From Corbicula japonica (taxonomy: Eukaryota; Mollusca; Bivalvia; Venerida; Cyrenidae): DNA of 64,000 nt. How positions within the stretch are numbered: position 1 is the first letter of the stretch; every line of letters starts with the position of its first letter. The translations under genes and the position numbers were made by a program. Under the pieces are notes generated by a model. That model saw nothing but the letters and a program-made list of their open reading frames with translations, made no database searches and was not told the DNA's origin. Positions 1 through 12,500 of the stretch are shown in pieces. The stretch spans positions 62,001-126,000 of the forward strand of contig JAZAYU010000358.1 of the NCBI GenBank assembly GCA_038501625.1, written 5' to 3'.

Positions 1-201
1 GATTTGGACTGGAGTAATGTCTTTAAAAAAAATTATAGCCTGCATAAATAAAAATTACAACTGAAACTTATAAAGTCATCTGTAATTTGTAAAGCATGTT
101 CGAGAAAATGACAGTTGCATTTTTCTTCACACTAGTATTTGATTCCAAAATGAAAGAACGATTTAAAATAAATAAATAAAATAATTTCTGCTTTTCCGTT
201 T

Positions 202-376
202 AGATCCATGCCATATGATCAGGATCTAAACTGTTCGCTTTTTTATTTGTTACATTATTTCTAACCAAAATGTGACCAGTGCAGATCCTGATCAGACGGC
301 ATGGATGTGCCGGTTAATCTGGATCTACACTGGTCACACATGCATAAAAATGTGTATATATGGTGGAAAGGGTTAA
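202..376. mobile_element. piggyBac-like MITE, 5'-truncated copy
   Basis: Family core gatcaggatctaaactgttc and ctggatctacactggtc; 3' end ggaaaggg-TTAA. Confidence 0.75.
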
Positions 377-412
377 AATTAGTTTTAGTATTTTATCAAA
401 TGGTTTTTTCAG

Positions 413-505
413 AACAATCCTGCTGACAACCTGCTGAAGCCGGAAGGAACACATAAATGGAAGTGTGCTACACCTGGAGAAAAGAGCATATCAGTTGTCC
501 TTCAG
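413..505 (+). CDS. XRCC1: XRCC1 exon 2 (N-terminal domain)
   Basis: Flanked by tttttcag and gtacgt, phase 0 to 0, 31 codons. It contains NLLKPEG...HKW and GEKSISVVLQ, matching the start of the XRCC1 N-terminal domain (human NLLKADTYRKW...GEKTISVVLQ). The initiating exon is not in the window. Confidence 0.95.
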
Positions 506-3500
506 GTACGTCAGGGATTTCAATTGATGCAGATTCTTGCATTTTGATGCAAGGAAATTTGAATTTTTCCACTTTTGACACCACCTGAATCTGAGCTTGG
601 GGTCATGTTGATGCAGGAGAATTTAGGAAAAGTGGTCAAATTATGAGTTTATTGCATTATAAAGATGAAGTAACTACTTATATGACCCTTGGAAAATATT
701 TTAATAATGTTAAATGACTTTTATAACTAAAGTTCAATAAAGAACAGATGTGTGTAATAGGGTAATCATAAAGGGAAAATGCTTTTATTACATACATTAC
801 ATTACATATTAATACGTCCAAATTCAGTTAATCTGCACCCTTTTTGACATAAAATTGGCCGAAAATTTTTTTGTTCCAAATGTTTTAGAAAAGTTAATAA
901 AATAAGAATATGATGTCTGGCTAACCCAAAAATACATATCAAATGATGTTTTCAGCTGCTTAATATTTGAATGTAAGCTATTATTGAATTCTATATGTGA
1001 ATTCAGGGCTTTTTCAGGGGTATTTGGGAAAAGGACCCTCTCAAATTGGGAATTTTTACACGGTATATATATAGTGGTTTTAAACAGGTTGTATACATAG
1101 ATTCAAGGAATGTAGGTTTAACAGATCACTGATCAAAAGTAAACAAACTAATTTTGTAATTTGAAAAGTCCCATGGTTACATAGATTCTCCTGTTTGTTT
1201 CTATTTTATAGGCAAAATATGTTATTTCTCTTGAAATGGGAATTTTTTTCTTGAAATTGGGAATTTTTTTCTTGAAATTGGGAAAAATGGTCCCAGATTA
1301 GGCATTGGGAATGGGGCCCATTATTGGCCCCGTGAGACTAGCTGAAAAAGCCCTGGAATTACGTTACATCTATAACAATTCTGAGAACATTTTATGTGTT
1401 TCAATATAAATTCAAGTTTCCGTCCCGTTTATTTATATTTCTATGATGGGTTTAGTGTTCAGGCATACAACTTTGATATTATTTCATAAGAATCTGCTGG
1501 AAAATGTCCATTATTAATCCGAAATTATGTGTTTTCAAAAGAAAATTTCAAACGCCTTTTGAATATTTTGTTTAAACCATACTGCTATTTTTACTTCGAC
1601 GAAAAGTATATATTTGGCGTTCTGTCTTTGCCATTCCTGTCATTGTTTCAAGAAAATTAAATAAAAGGTTGATTGTGAATTACATTACAACACATGTGAA
1701 TTACGTTACACAGATATTCAAGATCTAAATTTCTTTAAATATGCAAATAATTAATTAAAATTTGCAAACAAATTATGAGTCAAGCATGTGCAAATACAAA
1801 AAAATATAAAAAATATTCAAATTTCACTTTAAGGCATGGTAAGAACTAGAAATAAAAATATTATGAAATTTTCCACGGTAGGCAGCCATACACTTCTTCA
1901 GAAAAGTGCACTGTTAGCACTTATAAATGACGTAGTTAAGAAAAAATGCCATCATAGTCCGTGCTCATGTCATAATAAAGGTCAAATTATGCAATGTTGA
2001 GGAGAAATAGTGACTTCTGGTATTAAGCATGTAACGTAATTCACTGCAACACCCCAACATCTGTGCTAGGCCGCCCGACCATCGGTCACATATGACTCAC
2101 AACAATCAGATTATGACTCCTTGAAAATTCTCAACAAGGTTCAAATGACCCCTGGTTTTAAAAAGCTATTGAAATCCCTGGGTACATTGCATTACATGAA
2201 TTATATGTATGTTATACTTATAATTACTTTCACCTAATCATTTACTCCATATATTATATAAATATCACATCCCATTGGGGGAAACAGTACGAAATGTTAA
2301 CCCGAGAGAAGTAATGTCAACCGAGGCGTTAGCCGAGGTTGACATTGCCTTCTCAAGGGTTAACATTTCGTACTGTTTCCCCCAATGGGATGTGATATTT
2401 ATTTTATTACACCGAACATTTGTTTTTTTAGAGATCTTGACTATGACCAAATTAATTGCTTAACATTACATTTTGAGTTCAATGTTTAAAGAAGAGAAAA
2501 ACAATCGGATTCCAAGATATTTATTTTTAGATCCACGCGAGGGTGACATGATACTGTCGCATATGTGACAGTAGCGATTATCTCCCGGTGACGTCACATT
2601 ACGCTATATAATAAACTAATCACGTGAGGTGTAATAATAGCGATTATCTCCCCGTGACGTCACATTACGCTATATAGTAAACTAATCACGTGAGGTGTAA
2701 TAATAGCGATTATCTCCCCGTGACGTCACATTACGCTATATAGTAAACTAATCACGTGAGGTGTAATAATAGCGATTATCTCCCCGTGACGTCACATTAC
2801 GCTATATAGTAAACTAATCACGTGAGGTGTAATAATAGCGATTATCTCCCCGTGACGTCACATTACGCTATATAGTAAACTAATCACGTGAGGTGTAATA
2901 ATAGCGATTATCTCCCTGTGACGTCACATTACGCTATATAGTAAACTAATCACGTGAGGTGTAATAATAGAGATTATCTCCCTGTGACGTCACATTACGC
3001 TATATAGTAAACTAATCACGTGAGGTGTAATAATAGCGATTATCTCCCTGTGACGTCACATTACGCTATATAGTAAACTAATCACGTGAGGTGTAATAAT
3101 AGCGATTATCTCCCTGTGACGTCACATTACGCTATATAGTAAACTAATCACGTGAGGTGTAATAATAGCGATTATCTCCCTGTGACGTCACATTACGCTA
3201 TATAGTAAACTAATCACGTGAGGTGTAATAATAGCGATTATCTCCCTGTGACGTCACATTACGCTATATAGTAAACTAATCACGTGAGGTGTAATAATAG
3301 CGATTATCTCCCTGTGACGTCACATTACGCTATATAGTAAACTAATCACGTGAGGTGTAATAAATGCCTTTTATCACATGGACGACTAGAGTAGATCCAG
3401 ATCAGCCAGCACATCAGTGGTCGTTGAATCTAAAAGTGAACAGTATATGCGCTGGCTGATCTGGATCTACACTGTTCCCACATGCTTTAAAAGTCATATA

Positions 3501-6500
3501 TAAGGTGTAAAGGTTAAAGTTTGTTTCGGGAAACTTGTTCAAACATACCCAGGGATTTCATTTGATGTAGATTATTGCATTTTAAAGTAAGCAAATTTGA
3601 ATTTTCCCACGTCTGACCCTCCTAATTCTGAGCTTGGGTTCACTTTGATGCAGGATAACCCTTTTCTTCATATATACGCATTTTTAAGCATGCGCAACAT
3701 GTGTAGAGCCAGATCAGCCTGCACATGTGTGCTGTACGATCAGAATCTGCACTGGTCACATATTGGTCAGAAATAACCTTCTGAATCTAAAAGCAAACAG
3801 TGTTTATCCTGACCAGATTGCAATGGTGTGCCAGCTGATCTGGATCTACACTATTCGCCCACACATTTGAGATGTATCTATGGAGTAAGCCCATGTGTTC
3901 ACAAATGAGATTACAGCAATATCCCATGGAGTAATAGGGTTCATAGCTTTAAAAAATTTTAAACTATCAGGCAGATTTCTTGCACTGATGATCAAGCAGG
4001 ATGTGTAGATGATCATAAAGAAAGCATTTTTTCCTGCGACCATTTTTACCAGAGTTATGGTCCTTTGTTGTTATAACTGTTGTTGCAGAAGTGGGGGCAT
4101 CAGTGTCCGAGGACACATTCTAGTTTTTAACATAAAGGCATAAATATGGACGAAAGGGTGAACGGTGCTTGTTTGGTCCCTTTATTTCAGTTTGAGAAGG
4201 CATCACAGATACAGAGTTTGGATATTGGAAATGAGGGGTCAGCTTTTGTTGAGGTTTTGGTTGGTCGATCTTCGGCAACATCAGATCACGACTATCAGGT
4301 GATTTTTATGATTGACTTCACAAAGTAGTGGTCTTTCCCCAATATACACTTAAAGAAGTTAGAAACACAACTTCTTTAAACACGAAAAGTATTCAGTGTT
4401 TAATGAGATTGCGTTTCTAATTTCTTTAAGTTTTATCACATTTGCAAACACTGTAGATCCAGATCAGCTGGCTTGGCTAGGATCTACTGTTTGCTTCTTG
4501 CTCAGATATAACCTGATGAATTAGAAAGTGAACTATTGGATCAAAATCAGACAGGTGCTGGCTGATCTGGATCTACACTGTTTGCTTCTAAATAACAGCC
4601 ATATTCTATGGTAGGGTAGTAAGTACTGTCACTAACAATGTGCTGTCTCTGATGATAGGCTCTGTCACAGTGACTGATAGTAAGTGCTGTCACTGATCGT
4701 TCTGCTAATGTCTAAAGTGTTGTTCTGCCCTTGTTCAGTGATTCTTAACATTTTTGTATATAGAATACATTTCTTGAATTTGAAACAGTAAAGTTTTCAT
4801 ATTTGTTTGTCACTAGGTTTTACTTGTGGCTTCGGCCTTTATGACTCCGCTAGAAGCAAGAAATGGTACCAACAGAACCAGTGTACGAATGTTTGACGTG
4901 AGCAAGCTGTCTGCCCCAGTGGCCAGCCAGAAATGGGACAGAGTCAAGATTGTGTGTACACAGCCCTTTAATAAGGTACATGTACTAAAAAAATCTTATT
5001 GAAATCAATCCTAAGGAATATTACTTTTTTGTGTTGCCCTTGCAAAGAAAAGGCATACATAGGATCGCTTTGTTAGTCCATATGTTACAATAACTTAATG
5101 TCAACTATAAAATTGTCATTTCTTTATATTTCTTTATCAAACCTTCAAATTATTTTACTTGTGACAACATAGTTATGTTGATCCCAAATCTTTAATAAAA
5201 ATGACCCTCCCTACCCTGTTGATTTAAACAATGATCTCTATCAATAAGATAACGTTGGAAAAAATAATTATTCCATTTTTCACGCATATGCATTGACATT
5301 TATACCAAATCATGCCTGGACAACATAAAGTTTAAGTGTCTAAAGTATTGATTTTACAAATTTTTCAGACAAGCACATTTGGATTGTCGTTCATCAAATT
5401 TCACAGTCCTTCACCGCCTGGTGAGAGAGGCGATGGGGTAAGTTTCACATTCTTTGTCGCCACCTGGTGAGAAAGGGAATTCAAGAGGCAGATCCAGAGG
5501 GGGTTTTGCAGAGGTGCTTGAAATCCCGTTTTTGCAGCACTTTTTATTGTTCATTGTGATTTGGGTTTGAAATTATTTTGTGAAATTGCCATTATACTGT
5601 CCCAAACTAAAACCCTTTCTGGAAGGAAATCTAGCATCCAACCGTGAAATTGGCCAAGTTTCAGAGGATGTTACTGCCTGATGCGACTTCGATGAGGTAA
5701 GTTATACAGTCAGTAACTGTCTGGTCATTCTTTATCTAGCAGATTTTATCGAACTTTATAAAGTGCAGATATTAACCTAAACTTTTGTAGTCATTGTTGA
5801 TAAAAAGTTGTGTTATTTTTCGAAAATATGTATTTAGGAAATCAAGTGTGTTTGCATGCCCAGAAGTGTGTAGGAATTTGTAACACATTAATTATTTTAA
5901 TTGAAAAGAAACAAAATGGCCAGGGTTGTTATTTTATTAGGACTTATGAATTCAAGAATTAAGTATTTTATGCTTTGCCATTCACTCAATGAAATATTTC
6001 TTTATTTTATGCTTTTCGGTGAATTATAGAATTTTACCGGTGAAATAAAAGTGGTATTTCACTGTTTTCAAACGGTGAAATATCATTTTTATTTTCACCG
6101 ATTTTTCACGTTGGTACCCAAACGTACATAACGTTCCAAATGAGAACGTTTACAAAACTGGCTCAAGTTTGGGTATATGACATCATGACGTCACGCCACA
6201 CACAAACATTTTTGGCGCCATTTCATGGAATATTTCTGTCAAATTCACAAAAATTGTCAACTAAAAGCATAAAATAAAAAGAAAATTTGTTTTTAATATT
6301 TAAAGATAGAAAAATATTTCACTCGTAAACTCTGGAATTATGTATTTTCACTTGTGGCTTCGCCACTCGAGAAAATACGAATTCCGGAGCTCACTCGGTG
6401 AAATATATTTCTATCTTACACTGGTAAAAACAAATATCCTTTATTTCTTACACTGGTAAAAACAAGTAACCTCTATATGCCCATAGGAAGGAGAGAAAAA

Positions 6501-9500
6501 GATGGGATTTTTCAAGTTGAAGACTGATGACAAAGATGATGTTAAGACGGGAAATTTATTTTCACATCGCGGAAAACAGGAATCTGTCAGCCCTTCAGCC
6601 CCTCTGTCAGGTATGCAGCCCATAAATGCGTAAGTTACATAGTTAAACCAAGCATAAGAAATTTGTTCAGTAAATCACTCTTTACTCCATACATATAACT
6701 TAATTGTGTGGGCAAAAAGTGTAGATCCAGATAAGCCAACTGATTAAAATCTTCACTGTTCACGATTTCATTTTAAATATTATTTCTGACCAAATAGCGA
6801 ACAGTGCAGTTATGGCTGATCTTGATCTACACTGGTCACACATGCATAAAAACATGAGGATATGGAGTAAAGAATTAAATATTCTTGTTAATTTATAGGT
6901 CATGGATTCTCAAAACTAAAATGATTTCAGATTGTGGTGGGTTTAGAATTAATTTAAAAAGTAATCTAGTTTCTTTGAAAGTTAATAAAACTTGCTTCGT
7001 AACTTACTATTTTTATAATGTTATATATTCATTGATTGAGCTGCACCCCTGTGAAAATGTGACTGGGGTAAGTTAACATCATTCTTTGAAATAATGTCAA
7101 AATCTTCAGTAGAATACATTGATAATTTTGCATTTCTTGTTAATAAATGTATAATACATCTATAGTAAAATTTTGTAACTGAATTATATACTGATAATGA
7201 AAATGAAATATAACTTGCTAAAATAGCAAAACTGAAAATGCAAAACAACCACCAAAGACACTTACAAATGACATTATTTCTAAACTAACATTGTATGGTA
7301 GAATATTACATTCGTGAGATTTACCTTTTCTGTACATGTACATAACACAAATAACAGAGTTTTAAGATTTTATCACCCCAGTGTATTTGCGACTGTCCCC
7401 TTTATTGCATGGGCGAACACTTTAGATCCAGATCAGTTGTGCCGTCGCTTTTTGATTCATTAGGCTATTTCTGACCAAAATGCTACCAGTGCAGATCATG
7501 ATCAGATGGCACAGATGTGCAGGTTGATCTGGATCTACACTCGTCGCACATGCGTAAAAATGCGTATATATGAAGGAAAGGGTTAAAGTTCATTATGGTG
7601 TGTTAAAGGTGCGGCAGCAGTGAGAGCAGCTTCCAGGCTAGCCGACCAGTCTAAACCGTCGGTATCAACACCAGCTAAATCGGTGGAGCAGTCCAAACCA
7701 TCATCATCGGCAACATCCAATACTCCAGCTAAACAGTCAGATAGTGGGAAGAGAGAAGATACTAAATCCAGTGAAAAGAAAACACCAACACCAGTAAGTC
7801 ATATATAGTCAAACCCTTTGCTAAAGACCACCTATAAACAATGGCCACCTGTGTATAAATAATATACAATTATTTACTTATTAGCTGGGAAATATGCTGT
7901 GATATTGACCTAAAAAATCGTTATTGACCGAGGCGATAGCCGAGGTCAATAACGATTTTTGCGGTCAATATCAACAGCATATTTCCCAGCTAATAAGTAA
8001 ATAACTGTTTTATTACATGAACTATAAAAAGTTATATATATATAGAATAGTTTATTACATGAACTATAAATAATATAAAAGATGGAAACTTTCGGATTCT
8101 ATTTATAGACAGGTCAATATCAGCGAAAGCGGGTCAATATCTAGATTTATTGACTCGTTTATTTTGGGGGTGTGACCAATCGCGTTGCGTCTATTTATAG
8201 TTCATGTAATAACACATTTTATTTCGTCCAACTGACTGATTTAAAGAAGAAATTTACCTGTAAATGAAGACCACCTGTGGATTAATATTATATAGTTATT
8301 TGGTTTCTTGATAGGGAATGTGAGGATATATTGCCGGTCTGGGTGTCATATTACCCGAGCCGCAGGCGAGGGATAATATGACACCCTAACCGGCAATATA
8401 TCCTCACATACCCTTTCAAGGAACCAAATAATTGTTTTATTATACTGCTAAGACTTTTTCAGACAAAATTAATGAGAAAACATCGATTTTTCGATTATTT
8501 TGCTTATTTAATGCCGAACGGCTTAATTCCCCTCTGAGAACCTCAATAATTACATGTCTGACGTCATTAATTTACCTGCATGACGTCACTTCTATAGAAA
8601 TTGAATGGACTATCCATTTGATTTTTATTTACAAAATTTGAGAATAATCTGATCGTTTTCAACGTTAAAAACATAACAGAAATATTATCTGTAACAATTT
8701 TAGTAATCTCTAAGCATACCGCTTTATAATTTTCAAGATCGGCTTCAAATTATGCATTATTACGGAAATAAAAAACAAAATGGCAGACAACAACAAAAGG
8801 TGGGAGGCCAGACGGGGAAAGAAAGGCACGTGCAGTTCATATCTACGGCCGATCTGTAAATACGGATATACATCAGCGGCAAATTATCCAATCAAATTCA
8901 AGGAAATTTCTTTGCAGTATAATAATACATTTTATTTTGTCTGACTGACTGATTCAAATAATAAATTTACCTGTGTGATTTAAATAATAAATTTACCTGT
9001 GAAAAAAGACAACATGCCTTTAAAGACCACTTTTTGGTTTCCTTTGAAAACAGGTTTTACTGTTAAATAAAACCTCTCTGTTAAGACCACCTCTGGGACT
9101 GGACAGAAGTGGTATTAACCCTTTCCTGTATAGATACACCTTTATTGCTAGGGCGAACAATTTAGATCCAGATCAGCCGGCATCTTTGTCATCTGATCAG
9201 GATCAAAACTGTTCGCTTTTTGATTCATTAGATTATTTCTGACCAAAATGCGACCAGTGCAGATCCTGATCTGGATCTACACTGGCCGCACATGCATAAA
9301 AAAGCGTATATGTTAAGGAAAGGGTTAATAGTGGAGTAGTCTTTATTCAGGCAGAAAAAGTAGTGGAAAACTGTTCAAAAAGACATTGAAAGAGTGGTCT
9401 TATTATAAAGTGGTCTTAATTTCGTGTATTGGTCTTAATTAGGGGTTTTACAGTACAGTGAAACCCCTCTATAACGGACACCTAAGGGATTGAGGGAAAG

Positions 9501-12500
9501 TGTCCTTAATAGCAGGTTGTCCTTAATTATGGGTTTAAATCAAGAAGAAAAGAACATGTCTGTTCTTTAAAAAATCGCCCATAATACTGGGGTGCCCGTA
9601 ATATCGAGTGTCCGTAATGAGAGGTTTTACAGTACATTGTGTTTATTGCAGATCTGAGAAATATCTCTCAAACATTTATATGCAGGTTTGAATGGAAGAT
9701 TTCCAGAAAGGGGGTTCATTTCGGGGCAGTTACATGATAATTTCCAATTTTTTGGCCTAAATCCCCATTAGAATTAAATACATGTATTGCATGTAACCTG
9801 ATCCCTAAACTCAAGATTGGTTATTGTGATTTGATTTTAACCAGCATCTGTCAACTTTTTTTTTTGTTAACACCATGTAACATTTTGTTGCATAGTTTCT
9901 GTCTTTTACGTTGTACAGTCCCAGAACCGAGAAAAGAGGAAACATAAAATGAGTGATGATGACGAAGACACAGATGATGGTGCCGATGATGTACCACCCC
10001 TCCGTAAACAGTTGACCAGTCTTAGCTCCGTTGCTTCCAAAGATTCTGGCAAAGGGGCAAAACCGCCACCACTGAAGAAAACCAAATGTACATTTCTTCA
10101 TACTGAATTTTAATTGATACAGTGAAACCCTGCTATTAAGACCACAATACAGACTGGGCATGGTCTATGTTTCTGGAAGAAAACATCATAAAGAACTATA
10201 AAATGGGTCATTGGTATGGTGGTCATATTATCGAGGTTGTCTTAATTTCAGGGTGGTCTTAATAAGGGTTTTACTGCATGGACACAAATAAATTTAAATA
10301 CCGTATTCAAAGTCGCATTATTGTATATTTACTAATGAAACCAGCTTTTATAGATAAAAATTCTACAAATTTACAATAATTTTTACAAGTATATCCATGG
10401 ATGAAATTGATTTTTGTGTCGCCTGCGATAGCAGGTAGACAGATAGGGATCCTATTGTCCTGCGGCGGGGGCGGCGTCGTCGTCGATGCCTTCGTCCGGT
10501 AGTCCCCCAACTTTAACCTGAAACTTAATGTTGCCTATAACTTTAAAAGTACTTGTCCTGTTCACTTCATACTTGGAATATATCATCAGCATGAACAATG
10601 CCATCTGTCACGTCAAGAATGATAACTCCAGTTTCAATATTTTTTGAGTTATGCCCCTTTCAAATGCAACTTTAACCTGAAACTTAATGTTGCCTATAAC
10701 TTTAACTTGGAATATTTCATCAGCATGAACAATGCCATCTGTGACGACAAAAATGATAACTCCAATTTCAGTATTTTTTTAGTTATGTCCCTTTCAAATG
10801 CAACTTTAACATGAAACTTAATGTTGACTTTAACTTTGAAAGTACTTGTCCTATTCACTTCATAGTTGGAATATATCATCAGCATGAACAATGCCATCTG
10901 TGACGACAAGAATGATAACTCAGGTTTCAATATTTTTTTAGTTATGCCCCTTTCTAATGCAACTTTAACCTGAAACTTAATGTCGCCTATGACTTTGAAA
11001 GTACTTGTCCTGTTCACTTCATACTTGGAATATCTTATCAGCATGAACAATGCCATCTGTGACGACAAGAATGATAACTCCAGTTTCAATATTTTTTTAG
11101 TTATGCCCCTTTCTAATGCAACTTTAACATGAAACTTAATGTTGCCTTAAACTTTGAAAGTATTTGTCCTATTCACTTCATACTTGGAATACATTATCAG
11201 CATGAACAACAAAATTGGTAACAACAAGAATCATAACTCCTGTTTGATTATAATTTGAGTTATTCCCCTTTCGAATGCAACTTTAATATGAAACTTAATG
11301 TTGACTTTAACTTTGAAAGTAATTGTCTTATTCACTTAATTTTCAAAATAAATCATCTTCATGAAGAGCATCATATTGAAGAATAAGAATGATAACTCCT
11401 ATTTGACTATTTTATGAGTTGTGTCCCTTTAATATGCAACTTTAACATGAAACTTAATGTTGCCAATAACTTTTTAAAGTACTTGTCCTATTCACTCTTC
11501 GAATATATCATCTTCATGAACAACAACAACATCGGTTACAACAAGAATCATAACTCCTGTTTGACTATTTTTTTCAAATGCAAATTTCACATGAAACTTA
11601 ATGTTGCGTATAATTTGAAAGTTCTTGTCCTATTTATTTAATACTTGGATTGTATCATCAACATGAACAGTGCCATCGACGACAACAAAAATTATTACTC
11701 CTGTTTGAATATTTTATGAGTTGTGTCCATTTCAAATGCAACTTTAACATGAAACTTAGTGTTGCCTGTAAAATGCAAAGTACTTGTTCGATTCACTTAA
11801 TACTTTGAATAACTCATCTACGTGTACAAACCAATTTTTGAAGATGATAACTCAGGTTTCACCATTATTTTAGTTATTCCCCTTTTAAATGCAATTTAGA
11901 TGACACATGTGTTCTGTGGTGTAGTATTGAAATCAACTTAAATAAAGTATTTTTAGCTCACCTGTCACGTAGTGACAGGGTGAGCTTTTGTGAGGGGGGT
12001 TCGTCCGTCCGTCCACAATTGTTGTCCGCACTCTAGCGGACGGAATTTTGGTCCAATCTTCTTCAAACTTGGTCAGAATGTTTATCTCAATGATATCTAG
12101 GTCAAGTTCGAAACTGGATCATGTGACCTTGAAATCTAGGTCACTGTGTCAAATTGTAGAAAAAGCTTGTCCGCACTCTAGCAGCCTTAATTATGGTGCG
12201 ATCTTCTTTAAACTTGAACAGAATGTTTATCTTAATGATATCTAGGTCAAGTTCATAACTGGGTCATGTGACACTTAAAAACTAGGTCACTAGGTCAAAT
12301 TAAAGAAAAAGCTTGTCCACACTCTAGTGGTCATAATTTTGGTCCGATCTTCTTCAAACTTGGTCAGAATATTAATCCCAATGATATCTAGGTCAAGTTC
12401 GAAACTGGGTCATGTGACCTTAATATATAGGTCACTAGGTCAAATTAAGAAAAAGCTTGTCAGCACTCTAGTGTTTGTAATTTTGGTCAGATCTTCTTCA

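Noticed and set aside
2574..3365. CRISPR-like regular repeats
   Set aside because: The units are contiguous with no unique spacers, and the DNA is eukaryotic; it is a satellite array.
5668..5699. Possible extra XRCC1 exon between tttcag and gtaagt
   Set aside because: 32 nt breaks the phase between exons 5 and 6, and homologues have nothing there.
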